DNA of 64,000 bases from Pyrocephalus nanus (GCA_038380795.1 CM076264.1:7504001-7568000), one strand, 5' to 3'; counted from the stretch's first letter, positions 24,795 to 38,946 are shown. A program made the numbers and translations. The notes: generated by a model from the sequence alone, not told the origin.

Positions 24795-27700
24795 AAAAGA
24801 AACTTGTTTCTACTTATGGCTAGAATTCTGTATTGGCAAAAGGTCTTGGGTATGAAGAAGCAAAGGAACAGAAGTTACTGTCTCGTGCAAAGGCACTGTG
24901 TGAGCCCCAGGAACTTCTTTACGTTGCTGTGCCTCCTCCTGTCCCCATAGGATTTTGCAATCTCATTTCATGGTTCTTTTGGTCACCCTGGTGATATTGT
25001 GACATTTAAGAAGCAGTTAAGAAAGCATAACAAAAAAACCTAGAAACTTTTAGCCATCCCCTGTACCTTCAGTTGTTCACCAGGGGAAGTTGCCTGGAGA
25101 AATGACAGTGACGCTGTGCTGTGGCAGCTCCTGCAAATGCGAGTCCTGGCTTCTGAGCCAGATGTCACAAACATTTAAACAGCTGTCAGAGCCCTTTCAG
25201 TCTGTCATCAGGCCTGACCTTAAACCCAGTTTAGTTCTTAAATGTTACGGGGGGAAAAAAAGTGGAAAAAATTCTAAAAAGCCCCAATAGGGTAAAATTA
25301 CACAGCTGCCTGAAATATTAAATTAAAGGACTGAACATCTGTTCACTTGCTTTTCAAACTTTAATGGTTTGGAGAGATATTCTGTTGTCTTAGATCCTTA
25401 AGAACATCTGAGACCCACGCAGCTTCAGCACCTGTGAAAAATCCTCTCTCAAAACATGCAGACACTTCAAAGCTTATTGCTTCTGCTCTTTGCCAAACAT
25501 ATGTTGCCAAACACCACAACAAATTATTAATAATATTTAGGTCATATTTTTTTGTGCAGTGCATTTCCCGAGTAAACACCAAAACACTGCTTAAGCATCA
25601 AGAAGTTTTTAATGCAGGGAGTCAGAAACGACTGTGAAATGGACCAGAGAACCCCTGGATAATTGGCTACTCGGAAATAAGCAAAGATTGATTAGATTGT
25701 TAGATTGATCCGGTTTTGGTTTTCATTTGTTTGGAGTTTTTTTAATTACTCTTTCCTTTTAATTTTAAAATTTAAAGTAATAATTGCTTGCCAGGCATAG
25801 TTTATAATAAACTTGCTAGCTTCCTGCTACAGGATGCTATTGACATAGTTAAGGGAATTACGAGTGGGTACGGGAGGGAAGTATTAGTGTTTCCATGAAT
25901 AAGAACAGTAAAACTATATTGCTTATATTTATACCAGCCATCAAGCCCTGTATTCCAGGACATAGGATGTAAAATAGAGAGTAGAGAAATCTGTACTGTA
26001 AACATCATTGTAATTTTAAGGCTTGATGCTTGCACTGTGCTTCTGGGACCAAATATAAAGCACAACGTTATACTTTGCATGTTTTTGCAATACCAGACTT
26101 CAAGAGAAGGAAGAAAGTGAAAAGAGAAAAACTGGTCAGCAAGATTTCTGTGTGTATTTCTGTTTTCATTTCTAATGAGTTGTTATTGAAGGTAGTTTTT
26201 ATCACTCCACAGGCTTTCCTTTGGTTTCCACAACTTACAGCCTTGATTCTCTGAACTTTTTGCTTTAATTCCACATCTGGAATATTCAGGTTTGGTTTAA
26301 AGATTATTAAATATTGGTGATATTTCTTTCCACATATAACTTTAAAAAGAAAATGCCCAAAGATATGCTGGCTATAAGTGAAACTAGGCTGAGTTTCTTG
26401 CCACTCATGCATTGCAAAGGGGTTTTAATGTTTTATAAGGTGATGATTCAAATAAAAAAAGTATATCGGTAAAAGTAAACAGGTACAATTAATAGTAATG
26501 GTAATGATAATAACAGCATTAATAATGCAAATCCCATATAAGTCTCTTCAAATTCTGTGAAAGATAAAATGCAATTTCTAAAACCCCCTAAAACTATTAA
26601 TAAATCTACATTAAAAATTAAAACAAGAGAATCAAAGGAAAAAGAGTGGAGGAGTAAAAAGCTGTTGCACGTAGAAAAAAGTATTTCATCAGATCAAAGG
26701 GGAAGCATTTTCAAAACAAACACAAACTGTTGAGGAAGTTCAGAATTTGGGGACAAGGAGATTTTAAAATGGAAGAAATTATGTGAATGAAAAGCAGAAG
26801 AGAAAATGTTACACATTACTAGGAATTAATTGTTTTGCACTGAAGGAAATAAATTAATTCCTGGCTACTTATACAAAGGAAGTAACATAATTAGGTACTG
26901 TTTTATGAAAGGAAGAAGGCATGATTATGAAATAGAAGGCAGATTCTGTCACCTTGCAATATTTTTGAATCGTGGTGTCTTGCGTGCTCCCATACTGTCA
27001 CATACACACTTTAGCACATACAGAATACTACAGAATGAAAATTTTTTTAAACTCCCATTTCCTACTTTAAACTAGTTCAAAACAAAAAATCAGAAAAATA
27101 TGGCTTACTAATAGAGTGCTAGGTACACACTGTGAAAATAATCCAAGAAAGATAAGAAGAAAATTGATTTAGGAAGACATCCTTTTGGAAAGTAATCCCT
27201 TGCTGTCTGAAAGCCAAGGCTTAGGTGCAGTAAAATTTCAGATATTACGAATATTTCAACCTCATATATGTACACAGCTCTATGACTAGAGACAGGGTGC
27301 CCTAATTACAGATATGGGCTGTATAATGGCCATTTGTTGAGCTGTGCAGTTTTAGATGACATTCCACATTTAACAATTGTGATGGAAGACCTCTGTGATA
27401 CTCATTCCAACACTGGCACCCTCAAGTCATATTTCTTCCCCTGTCACAAAGTATTTATTTTTATCAGCAGCTTCTCATTCAAGTATATTAAAAAAAAAAA
27501 ATGGAGAAATGGGCAATGGCGGAGCCTCTATGTCAACTGCGAAGATAATGTCTCTCAATTTAGTGCCACTATTTGATTATTATACATTCATAAATAATCA
27601 AACAGTTCAAAGACTCCAGGCATCCAAACAGAGAGAGGGGACAGAAAGCATAGGTGGTATTGAATTTTTCACTTAGTCTCATAAAACAAGTCATCCTGTT

Positions 27701-30700
27701 AATAATCTGGCTCTCATCCCAGCCAGACACAACACATTTTGAAGTTGTCTTTCTTCCTGGCTGTGTCAGCTTTGTCAGCCATAACAAAATTTGGCTGAAG
27801 TAGGTCAAAGCGAGGTGGACAGGCTTAATGACATGGGGGATGTTGAAATCTGAAACCTACAATAATAAAGATAAAGTAATTTTAAATTAATTCCTCCTCT
27901 GATTTGTACAAACACTGAGGCAGGAAACATATATATATATGTGTGTGTGTGTATATACATATTTATATATATATATATATAAACTGGGGCAGGTGGGTAT
28001 TCTGGCCAGGAGAGCCCTGGGATGATGAGGAAGCCAGTGATTTCTGACTTTCTGCTAACCATTCTGGAACGTAGCCTACGTTTCTACACTTCCTACACAC
28101 AGAAATTCTAATCCAATACACTTAATGTAAACATTTCATTCTGCTCACTCCTGTAATCAGGTAGCGTTGGGGCATAATGCAGGCAATGGGGATTGGGCAC
28201 AAAAGTTTCACAGCATCATTAACAAAGCCCTGGGATGCTGAAGCTCCTATTAAATATCTTTACTTGTGTTCTCATGCTGCAGGGACATGGCTTGGGATTT
28301 TCCATAGCAATACCTGTGGTCAGATATCACCATGTTTCACTTCCATCTGCATATACCTCTACATACCAGCCTCTGTCAGTTGTTAAGGCGTGTCTGAAAG
28401 GAAAGTTAGTGATGTAAGTCAGGACTCTGCCATCGGTGTTACAGAGGCATTTCGTTGCATATTTAATATACAGCATCTTCATATTCTTTAGCTGAAGTAA
28501 AAACTTTGTTTTGACAGCCTCATGCATTTTTTTAGGAGGTTGATGATAAAGGCTTATCTGAGAAGGACACCTTCTACAAGTAATAGATGTACTGCAAATA
28601 TGAGATCAGCAAGTACATCCCAAAATATGGTTTCCTGATTTATTATGCATTGTAACTCATGTTTCATTTTATGAAAAAACAAATCAATTAATTTTATCTG
28701 TTTAAGTATATTCTCTGCATAGCGTGGCTTTGTTGTGCACACTGAGTATATGAAAAATTGTTTTGTATCGTAAGTGATGATCTATGGGTATTTTTAAAAC
28801 TTTAATCTTTCTTCATTAGAGGGTGCTTGACTTGATTGATCATGTAGTGATCTAAGCCAAAACCTGCTGGTTTTAAGCCTTCTAACAAACTGCTGCCCAG
28901 TTCTGCGAGCCAAAGTTGGAAAATGCCATATCGCTAAATTGAGAGACATTATCTGACAAGAACGTTGAGCAGGAGTCTGTGAGTTTCTGCTTCTGCTGTG
29001 CCTGCTGCTTTGCCTAAAAGCCTGAAAACCAGGCACTGCTCTGCCTTTTCACACCTGAGAGCCCTAAATCAAGGGCTAAGGAAGGAGCTCCACGGAGCAG
29101 CCCACTGTGGTAGCTGGTGTCCTTCAATGCAGAGAGTAGGATGGGATGGATGCCACTATCAGCTCCTTCCACTGTGGGGGGAGAGGCAAAAATGCAGATT
29201 TCTCCTACCCCTAGAGCTGGTTTGGGTGAAAGCACTGGCATACTTTCTTCCACCCCCAAATTGTCTCACTCCATAAAAAAGAGTTACAGAGGAGTGAATG
29301 GGATAAGAAATTCGCTCCTCTTTTGCAGTTCCAAGTTTGACATGCTAAATTCTGATAATGCTTTCCTAGGATGCCTACCTACTTCAGGATATTGTGTGGG
29401 AGCTGTAGGTATCTAATTCAGAGACAGTTGATGCTATGGTGATGAAATGTGCTGCTGGACTTTTCTGGGGGGGTGGTGGGCTGGTAGACTGCCTGCTTCT
29501 GAAGTATCAAGTTGCAAGAACACCCCAATTAAGAAATTCTGATCATCCTTCCTTTATAATTTTCCCTGACTTGGCTGTCCCATCTGGCATCCTCCAAATA
29601 CACCCTGCCTACATTTTCTTTCCATAGAAAATCCCAAAGCATCCCACAACATCCTGACATACAGCAGGACACCAGTTCAGCACAACCCCCCAACAGTACA
29701 GTACAAGAGGCATTTACAGTGCTGTAAAACTCAACTAAGGTGTTTAGTAAATCTGTTTTGGGAAAGGTTACAGAATGTGCTGCTTTTACCATTACAGGTG
29801 AAGCATGGCTGCTATGCATTTGACATTTTGGAGAGTGTTTTTGTAGATCCTGAAAGGCCTTTTTGTCATATAATTGTCTAAAATTTGTTCCCTTAGGAGA
29901 CCTAAAAATTCACGACTTCTCTGTTCATATGAATCAATTTTGCTGGCATAGAATATTGATCCTTACAAGGTTTTTCTTGTTCTACATCCTGCTAGAAGGG
30001 CTCATACATATATGTATGTGTGTGTGAGCATGATCTTCTCCCACCTTGCAAAGGTGATGAGGAGGACTGTAAATTATTTTATTTCACTTTATTCTGAAAT
30101 GTAAACTTCTGTGAATGCATTTGTATTTCCACTCCTTTCCGATGCATCATAAAGTTCTAAGGGTTTCACAGATATCATTCAGATTTTATTTGTGTCTTTT
30201 TGGAAATGTCAGGGGCAAGTAATATCATGCACTGCAGTCTGAGCGTGTATCTACATGTGCGATTTTATGTTCATGTTTGAATAACGTGGTAATCAAAACT
30301 ATGTTGAGAAACAACCTTTGATCCTTATTGTTGCTAACAACAATATTCATACCAATGCACAGTATTCTTAACAAAGCGTATCATGGGGCATTTTGCAATT
30401 CAGATACAATTAAAAAGCAACATCAAATAAATGTTTTATTTTAAGATATGAGAGATTCAGCTCTCTAAATACGCTACCAAAATTAAGAATATTAGAAAAC
30501 AAATTCCAGATTGTCCTCTCAGAAAGCAGGGCTTTCTGCAGCTTACAGATGACTGCAGTTCCTTTAGGACTGCAAAATCAGGATGGAGTTCAGCTTCTGA
30601 ACTCTGAGCATGCTGACATACCTGAGGGCCACCCCATTACCCTCACAGCAACCAACAGCTTCATTATGTGGCTCCTCTAACAGAGGGTCCACCTGAGGTC

Positions 30701-31960
30701 TCTGCACTTCAGATATCTCTTTTATTTCTTAAAATGAATTCTGATTTTATAAAAATGAAGATTTCAGATTATTACATATATATATATTTCAGATGAAAAA
30801 TTTAGAGCAGACTGATATGCTGTAACCCCTCCCAGTAGTACTCCAAATATTATATATTTGTTTTGCATATCATCTCCTCTTGGGAGGCATGCTTTCCACT
30901 TGTGAGTTTAGTCACTGCCTCCAGTATAAGTTACACAAGGTTAGAAGAATACCAGGAAAACAGAGAAAAAATAAAATCTGAGGAAATTTTTGCATGCAAG
31001 AAGAAATGAATGGAATAAATTTACCAACTTACTGTCAGACTCATACAAAACTTTTGCCATACATGACTTCCAGGCACGAGGAGACCGTTTGCCTAAATGA
31101 GATGTGAAAAGCCTTCAAACATATATCTCATATCACAGAGACTGCCTGTTCCTTGGATCACTGAGTTAAAATACCAGCAACACTTTACAAACTTTTTTTC
31201 TGACCTCTAGTTTTAAATTCAGTTTCCACCCTGGATTGATACACTTATGAAGTGATTGATACACTTATTCAAACTTGCTCAGAAACTCAGTGAAATTCCT
31301 TCGGTGATAGCTAAAATGTTTAAGGAAGATGTGTGCTTCTCTGGTCCAGGTCCATAAAAATATGCAATAAGGGAAAGTTTGGCACTGTTTTTAGTTCAAT
31401 TATCCCATAATCTCTCTGAAGCAGGACTTAAAATTACGCATGGAGGCAGAAGTAAGACTGATGGAAGGAAAAGATTTGTTAGCTCATCAGGGTAAAAGGG
31501 AAATGCAGTTCCTCAACACCTGAAAACCATTCTTGGTGATTTGTTGCTCTGCACTGATTTACCCACAATTAAATTTATTAATGCTTCCAGAATGATGTGG
31601 TTCCTAGCTATTGCTGTGATAAAGACTATTATCTGGTGAACTATCATGTCTTACAATGGGAGTGAAAGGGTCCCACACTTTTTCTGTTTAAAATAGAAAT
31701 TCTTCTATCTGGTGATTGTACAGAAGGGTTAAATTTGTTGTAATGCCAACCATACCCATCCATGTTATGGCAACTACTCCGAATTTTTTCTGCGTGCTCT
31801 ACATAATTTTTCAAGCATGTTCAATGCCTAGAAATGCTAGTGAGTTTTCAGGATGGTGTAGAACACTTAAAATGACCTGTGCGTAAAGAATTTTCAGACC
31901 CAACAATGTGGGCCTGCCTCTTTTATGCCTCTTTTGGAAGAATGGTAAAAAAATTTTCTG
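24795..31960. other. Unique non-coding DNA with a TA/TG microsatellite
   Basis: No recognisable exon, RNA gene or transposon is present. GC-richer patches at about 28960-29280 and 29430-29830 have open frames of 80-99 codons on both strands, overlapping one another, without recognisable motifs. The compound microsatellite at 27.9 kb is listed separately. Confidence 0.5.
27929..27982 (+). repeat. (TA)n(GT)n(TA)n compound microsatellite
   Basis: An ATATAT stretch, six GT units, TATACAT and a second TA stretch occupy about 54 bp. Length polymorphism is likely. Confidence 0.95.
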
Positions 31961-31964
31961 CTGA

Positions 31965-32183
31965 CGTACGAAAAAAAAATTATTATTGAATAATATAGAG
32001 TAATGAGGCGTTGGAATGGGCTGCCCAGGGAGGTGGTGGATTCACCGTCCCTGGAGGTTTTTAAGATGAGACTGGATGTAGCACTTAGTGCCATGGTCTG
32101 GTAACCAGAGTGGTGTTGGACCAAGGGTTGGACTTGATGACCTCAGAGGTCTTTTCCAACCTGGTTGATTCTATGATTCTATG
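31965..32183 (+). mobile_element. CR1 LINE, 5'-truncated 3' end
   Basis: The segment matches the CR1 3' terminal region on the + strand. Landmarks are GGAATGGGCTGCCCAGGGAG (contiguous with GGTGGTGG), CCCTGGAGG, GGACTTGATGACCTC and TTTTCCAACCTGG. It ends in two 8-bp units, GATTCTAT/GATTCTAT, characteristic of CR1. Only about 220 bp remain, so the insertion is strongly 5'-truncated, as is usual for this LINE. The 5' boundary is approximate and lies in an A/T-rich stretch. Its 3' end faces that of the CR1 at 33638. Confidence 0.93.
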
Positions 32184-32189
32184 GATTTA

Positions 32190-33637
32190 TTAGCTGAAGT
32201 AGGTGAAAAAAAGCCCAAATTTCAGCCTCTCAAGACCTGGCATCCACTTAAAGAAGAGTAATTTTTTCCCATTACAATAAACATGGGCTGTTACTTGCCA
32301 ATGGTCAATAAGATTTATTTTTTCTTTCCAGAATCCTTTTTATTTGTATCTTTAACACACTGCATGTCTCAGCAAGGTAGCAAAAAACCTGAGACAGGAA
32401 TTTAGCATTACATCTCCGGGGGGTTGACACATTTTGAGCCGTACAAATGCAAATAATGCCAGTTGCTGGTTGAGGCAAGATTAAATCATATTCTTCTTAA
32501 AATGATTCTAGAAACAATGAAATTAGTATGCTGGGGAAAAATGGGAGAGTGGAGAAGAAAATCTGCCATAATTTTTGGCCAACAACAGAACAAAAGCTGG
32601 TGATGTTAACTTCAAAAAATTGTCCCTGGAGAGACACAAAAGACACATAGATTACTTGATTAAGATCAAAACAGATAGGAAATGTTGCCTGTCAGTGCTA
32701 TTGGGCTTCAGCAGTACTACCAATATATAACTTGAACCATTATTTACTGTTGTACTGTCCCAAAGGTCTTTAGAAGATACATTTATACAGTACAGTCACC
32801 ACATTTGTATTAAATCATGGGTGATGATCTGTTCAATTTCTTTTTCACCTTCAGCTGCTTGAGCACAGACCATACAGACATGATTTAGAAATCTATTGGC
32901 TACTCCTCATATCACAAGGGTCAGACTAGTCCCTTGCTGGAATAAATAATAGAGACTTCAAAACCAGTCTAATCTTTCTCATTAACCCATTAGGCTATCC
33001 CTGCTGCATTTCCTCTTCCATTTTATATGTATTAAAATGTTACAAATGCAACATAAAAAGTAATTCTCTTTGCATGATAAAGGGATTTTTGTCTTCCTCC
33101 AAATTCAATTTATTTGTTAAAAGAGCTGAAAAACTGTATTAAAAATTACCCTTCCCCCCACAGCCCACCATCACCAAACAAAAATAAAGCATTTGCTTCT
33201 AGCAGTCTTAAATGATGTTTGATGCTCCAGAGAGCCTTCAACATTCATTATAGAGTCAACCAGAGCTTCATTAAATATCAGTCTAGCATGTGTATATGTG
33301 GTACTGAGTGCTGGCCTCGGGAGCTCCCCTAGGCAATGTTCTATAGGTTTCTTTCATCTGTCATTTTGCTTTGACTTGGGGCGATTATCACTTTTATCAT
33401 TGACAATAGAAAACTCATTCCTCTGTGCATTGCATTTTCATTATTCCTTGCCCTGTGAGGATGACTGACACACAGAGATTCTTTTTCATCTTTTAAAGTA
33501 TTGTAATTAATCATTTTAAATTCTCGCCTTGGAGTGTTCTTTTATTAGCATTGGTGGATGAAATAAAATTAAAACTGTGTATTGGTGCTAAGATAACTTG
33601 TTGGGTTATTCTGGCCTAGTAGCAAAAGACAAACTCT
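32190..33637. other. Unique DNA between two convergent CR1 copies
   Basis: About 1.4 kb has no recognised gene. The part at 33180-33600 has mixed composition with no simple repeats and could be a conserved non-coding element, but this cannot be decided without comparison. Confidence 0.5.
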
Positions 33638-34630
33638 CACAGAATCACAGAATCACACAGAATGGGTAAGGCTGGAAGGGACCACAGTGGATCATCTGGT
33701 CCAACCTCCCTGCTCAAGCACAGTCATCCCAGAGCACACGGAACAGGATCGCATCCTGTTCTTGAATATCTCCAGTGAGGGAGACTCCACAACCTCTCCA
33801 GGCAATCTGTTCCAGTGCATAGTCACCCCCACAGTAAAGTTCTTCTTCATATTCAGGTGGAACATCCTGTGTACCAGTTTGTGCCCATTGCCTCTTGCCC
33901 TATTCCTTGGCATCACCAAGAGCCTGGCTCCACCCTCTTGGCACCCTCCCTCCAGATACTCACAGACATTGATAAGTCCCTTCTCAGTTGTCTGTTCTTG
34001 AGGCTGAACAGGCCCAGCTCTCTCAGCTTTTCCTTGTAATAGAGATGCTTTAGTCATGCTTCAGTACCTTAATCATCTTCATAGATGCTTGCTGGACCTG
34101 CTTCATGAGCTTCATGTCTCTCTGGTACTGAGCAGCCCAGAACTGAACAGACTCCAGGTGAGGCCTCACTAGGACTGAGTAAAGAGCAGAATCACCATAC
34201 TTGATCTGCTGTCAATGCTCTTCCTGTACACCCCAGGACACCATTGGCCTTCTTAGCCACAGGGGCACACAGCTGGCTCATGGACAGCTTGTTGTCCACC
34301 AGGACCCCCAGGCCCTTCTCTGCAGAGCTGCTTTCCAGCAGGCTGGCCCCTGCCTGTCCTGGTACCCAGGGTTATTCTTTCTCAGGTGCAGGTCCTTCAT
34401 TTGCCTTTGTTGAACTTCAGACTGTTCTTCTCTGCCTATCCCTCTGACCTCTCAAGGTCCTTCTGAAGGGCAGCACAGCACTGTGGGATATTGGCCATTC
34501 CTCCCAGCTCTGTGATATCAGCAAACTTGCTGAGGAGGCTTCTGCCCCTTCATCCAAGTCGTTGATGTATAAGTTAAACAGTATTGGGCCTAGTATTGAA
34601 CCCTGGGGGACTCCACCAGTGGCAGATCTA
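33638..34630 (-). mobile_element. CR1 LINE fragment, about 1 kb, including part of ORF2
   Basis: On the - strand this runs from within the reverse transcriptase gene to the CR1 3' end. On + it begins with repeated CACAGAAT units (33638-33664), the complement of the CR1 terminal repeats. It continues with AAGGCTGGAAGGGACCAC, CCAGGCAATCTGTTCCAG and a long ORF2-derived part. The 5' end is truncated at about 34630, just upstream of the region encoding the GVPQGS motif. Full-length CR1 is about 4.5 kb, so roughly the last quarter remains. It carries stop codons and a frameshift and cannot move by itself. Confidence 0.93.
34400..34630 (-). pseudogene. CR1 ORF2 reverse transcriptase remnant
   Basis: The - strand frame encodes GVPQGSILGPILFNLYINDL (34620-34555 approximately), the conserved palm-domain motif of non-LTR reverse transcriptases. 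A frameshift lies between about 34531 and 34545. In the shifted frame the next block reads FADI at about 34512-34530, where functional CR1 enzymes have FADD, so one of the paired catalytic aspartates is replaced. A stop codon follows near 34436-34438. Everything upstream, including the endonuclease domain, is missing. It is a dead fragment. Confidence 0.88.
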
Positions 34631-34639
34631 CAGCTCTCA

Positions 34640-37600
34640 TACATTTTACAGTGGTTTAACTTGGTTGACCTGCTTTTGGTCTGTCCTGCTATTATTAGCG
34701 TGAGCAGGGTGTGAATATGAGCTAGGGAGTGCCTAACATTTTGAAGCATCAGACACAAAAAGCTGAAAAAACTCAGCCTTTTTTCTCCGTGGGAACATCA
34801 CTGGGAATTTTTGAGTCTGAAAGTTAATGAGGGCAACTATGAAATAATTTTGTCAAGGAGAAAGAAAGATCTTAAAAGTACAGTGCTGGCCAAAGACTGA
34901 GGAGACCTGGGTTATTGCCACTGCCGTGAGCTTTACAAGTTACCTTGAACTTAATTAAGAATAACTTGGCATTTTTTGGACTGCTCATATTTCAAATCTT
35001 TCCTATATAATATTAATTTTAGCTATCTTTCTATATCAAGACTTGCAGAAAAGTCCTGAGAACACAGACTATTCTCTTTGTCAGAGTCATTCTGGGGAAG
35101 TCTCTCTTCAGGCAACTTTCTGGTTTCTCTTACATGTGCAACCGGGATGAATGATGGCCAGACATTCCAGAGACTCTGTTTCTGTATCAGTCCAGCTGTT
35201 TGGGTGTAATGGCCTCAACTGGAAGTGAGTGTTTTCCTGTAGATAAAAAAACAGATACATTTCACAAAGTTTTCCTTCACATTATATACAAGATTAAAAT
35301 ATATTTTCACTGTTGGTACTGATGATGTAATATATATAATGTCAAGATATCATATTGAGCTCTATTCTTTTTACTTTACAAAGCAAAAGTTTTGTCCTTA
35401 AGAAGACTCAGTGACAGCCATCCTGCCATCTACTCCCACTTTAAACAGCAAAATGCTTAATATGAGTAACCAAATGTCTGAGGGTAAACTTATACCTATG
35501 CGAAAAAATATTTTGAACCTTTATTCCAATTTATTCTTGCCTATACTCAAAATAAAATTGCTCTGAAACAATATGCCACCCATTCTCTAGTGTCTCACAT
35601 TACAGCTCCAGATTCTTTATTATAGGATAACAGGAAAAATTCCGGGACATGGCTTAAAATGCAAAGATCACCATTTAAAACCTATTTCATATCAACTATC
35701 CATCCTAAAGAGAGATGCATTACATCTGAGACTGCCAGAAATAGGATGTTTAAAATACTTGCAGTTGGGTTGCAGAAACTTGGAATTCTTAAACTCACAT
35801 TCTAGCCAAAAGGGCAGAGGAAGTTGAAAGAAATTCTTCAATAAAAGTAAAATGTTTAAATTGTTGTTTACCATTTGAAACTATTTCCTTGAAAGAAGGG
35901 GAGACTAAAGTTGTAAAACATCTGGCTAACCAAACACTGAAAACAAGATGCACATCTTTTTAGTATAAAAATCTCAGTTTTGCACCGAGTCTTATCTAGG
36001 CTACCAAGGAACACCAAATGAATGTGATAATGAGGGATTTTTTGCATTACACAGTTTTCACAGAGGCTGATTGGATAAATTTTATTCAAGGAAAATCTCA
36101 CTTCTGAAGATTTGTGAAGCCAGATGGTGCCCCATGAAGCTGCCTTGGAGCAAAGTAGTTCTCTTATCATTTGAGAAATGCCCCATTTTTGTAGTTACAT
36201 ATGGAATTCTTTTTGCTTTCAGGACAGCATTTGGCAAACACCGTACTTTGTGTCTGTTTGGTGATCCCCACTGCCACAATTATTTCTATGAGTCATTAGA
36301 AGAACTAGAATTCAGTAAGGAAACTGCCAAAGAAAAATCTTCCATTACTTAAAAAAAGGGACTGTTAATTAAATCTGCTACAGAATTCAGATTTCATTTT
36401 AAATTCTGGAAAATGTAACCCATTCAGTGAGTGGCCCAAGTTTTGAATACAACAAAAGAGTTGAAATATTTAATGTTTTTTAACAGCAAAATATACGATA
36501 TCTACTGTGTCATTACTTTGTTTAAGGTATATACCAATCAGTTGAGGTGTGCATATAGTGAGATATCATTTCACTGGAGACCTCACATGAGGAGCACATA
36601 TATCTTACAGAATAGTCAAGAGGAACTTATGATGGCTTGTAATTTTGGCCTGGTGCCTTGAAAACACAACCTTATGTAAATAGGTCAGCACTGCCAGACT
36701 TATAGTGTAATTAATGTTGATTAAATCTATGTAGGACCAAGAAAATATGAAGTAACAACTGGTTTGGAACTGTTTTGAATATGACATAAGTAATCAAGAC
36801 AAAGAAATCAGAATGTCTTGTGGATGGCCAGGTTATGATTCAACCCTGATTGAATTTTACTTAATTGCTTGAATATTTAAACATTTTAATTACAGGCTTC
36901 TAGTTTTAGGGAGGTGGGGGTAGGGTGTGTTTTTTGTTTGTTTGTTTGTTTTTTAATTAAATGTGACTGATAATTGCAACTGCCATTAGCTGAAAATTAA
37001 CTGTTCAACAAATAAAATATGTTAATGGATATGAGGAAAGGCTCCTAATATGAAATATGTAGAATCAACTTAGAATGAAGCAAGAAAAATAACCCCACAC
37101 TTCTGCGCAAATATCCTAGCAAATCCAACTTGATAAATAGGCTAAATATTTGGAATATATTCTAGAAGAAAAGCTCATCAAACAGAATATTAGTACAACA
37201 GGAATGATTTTGTACAGACAGTTCTACAGAACAAACACTCATGCAAAAGGTTATTTTCAACACTGCTGGGGCTGGTGTCGTGCAGGAACTTTCAGCACTT
37301 ATCTTCCAGAATAAGGACTAATAAATAAAAATTATTTTGTTCTCTTATATGTTCTATTGTCTCTTGTTATAGTAACATTCAAAATATGTAGCACTGTGAG
37401 CCTGCATCCCAAAATTTTCAATAATTAGAAATTATTTTCCCATTAACTGCCTTACGGGACTTTTTAGCTTTGCCTAAATTTGTCTCTTCTGCCCTTAACG
37501 TTCTCTGTTGTCACTGAACAGAGATAAGATCTATTAGTCTTCCTATTTTTTCTTGTCTGCATTATTATTATACAGAAAAGAAGCATAAAATTACCTGCTT

Positions 37601-38900
37601 TCCTACAGAAGAGACTGTCAGCAAAGGTCAGCAGAAGTCCCGTTCACCTGCATCATTACGAGGGGAAAACAGGACCTTCTGCTACAACTTACTTTTCCTC
37701 AGGTCTGCCATAAAGGGAAATTAGGATGTAAAATGATGTAAAATCGTGAGTTAAATTGAGCCAGACAGGGTAATACACACTGAGAGCAGAGTCACAATGA
37801 AACACACCCACTTCAAATCTGTGGGAGGTGGTTGGCTGGTGCACGAGGCAGCACAGGTAATACTCAAAACATGACTTCTTTGTTAGCTTTGGTTCAAGTC
37901 AACCTCTCCAAGTCACTTAAGGCTAACTATCATGAACTGCTTTGGAAGTGAGTTCATTTCATTTGCAGTCCAAAGAAAAGACACTTATTGGATTTATTTT
38001 CCATTATTTACAATGGAAATAAGCTCATCACTATTCCATGTTACATTTCATATTAATCAATTCATTTTTCTAGCTTGCAATCAGTTTATTAGTTCCAATA
38101 AGTGCCTCATGAATTGTTAATGATAACATAAAACAGCAAAATCCAGAATCTGGTTAAAAATAACACCCTTTGAACATTTAGGCCTGCTGCCACTATTCTG
38201 TTCGACTGGTGTGGAGTGGAACACACATCGCTTTCAGCACAGTTATTTGTAGGGGTCAACTCGGCACCATGGATTACAGCTTCAGGATGTGACTGTAATA
38301 AATATTGTATGAGAAAATACCCATAACCTTTTGAAGAGTAGCAGTGCTATAATTTTCTGGATGTGTGTGGCAAAGCCTATATTTTCGTAGATCCATCTAC
38401 CAGAGGTGCTAAGGGGAGCTGTCAGTTGTTCTTAATTAAGTTCTTAAACTGAATACAAGAATATCTCAAACATACGCAGATAGTGTCATGAAAATATGTA
38501 TAAAATAGTGTCAGAAAGGAAAAATTGTTATAAGGATCCTCATTAATCATAAAGTATTTCAATAATTTTAAAATTTAATTGGATCTTCCAAAAGTGTTAA
38601 CTATTTGTATACAATAAGGAGATATTAATATTTTCCAAGGTGCCATTTGCACACTAACATAGCGTTTGGTGATCAAAACACCTATTTCAGAGTGAGTTCT
38701 GGAGTTGTCCTTTGTAGAGTTGACCAAAAGATGATATCTTTATTTTTCTAGTGAATTTATTCCAAAATTCCAACACTCCTGAGGATTTTAATGTTGATTT
38801 AAATAAAACGAAGTACATCTTAAAGGAAATGCTCTGTACACTGAGAACCATTGTTGGTAGAGGTCTGCAAATTGTTTGTGATACTGGTTGAGATAAAAAA
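34640..38900. other. Unique AT-rich non-coding DNA
   Basis: No gene is recognised. There is a (TTTG)n tract near 36.9 kb and a 10-bp duplication (GATGTAAAAT twice) near 37724-37744. Open frames reach about 113 codons, but the longest is CR1-derived and the others are unrecognised. Confidence 0.5.
36930..36955 (+). repeat. (TTTG)n simple repeat
   Basis: A T-run is followed by four GTTT units and a second T-run. Confidence 0.85.
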
Positions 38901-38946
38901 CATTGAAATTATGTCTCAAAAATGTCTCTTCCAACCTCTGATTCTC
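38885..38946 (+). mobile_element. Possible very old CR1 3'-end relic
   Basis: The words GTCTCTTCCAACCTCTGATT, followed immediately by CTCAAT, resemble the last ~30 bp of CR1 ahead of its terminal units. The sequence upstream (GGTTGAGATAAAAAAC) is only loosely like the matching CR1 region. It may be a chance match. Confidence 0.35.

Noticed and set aside
33687..34057. 104- and 121-codon open frames on opposite strands
   Set aside because: Both are readings of the CR1 3' region. The 3' untranslated part of CR1 often stays open by chance.
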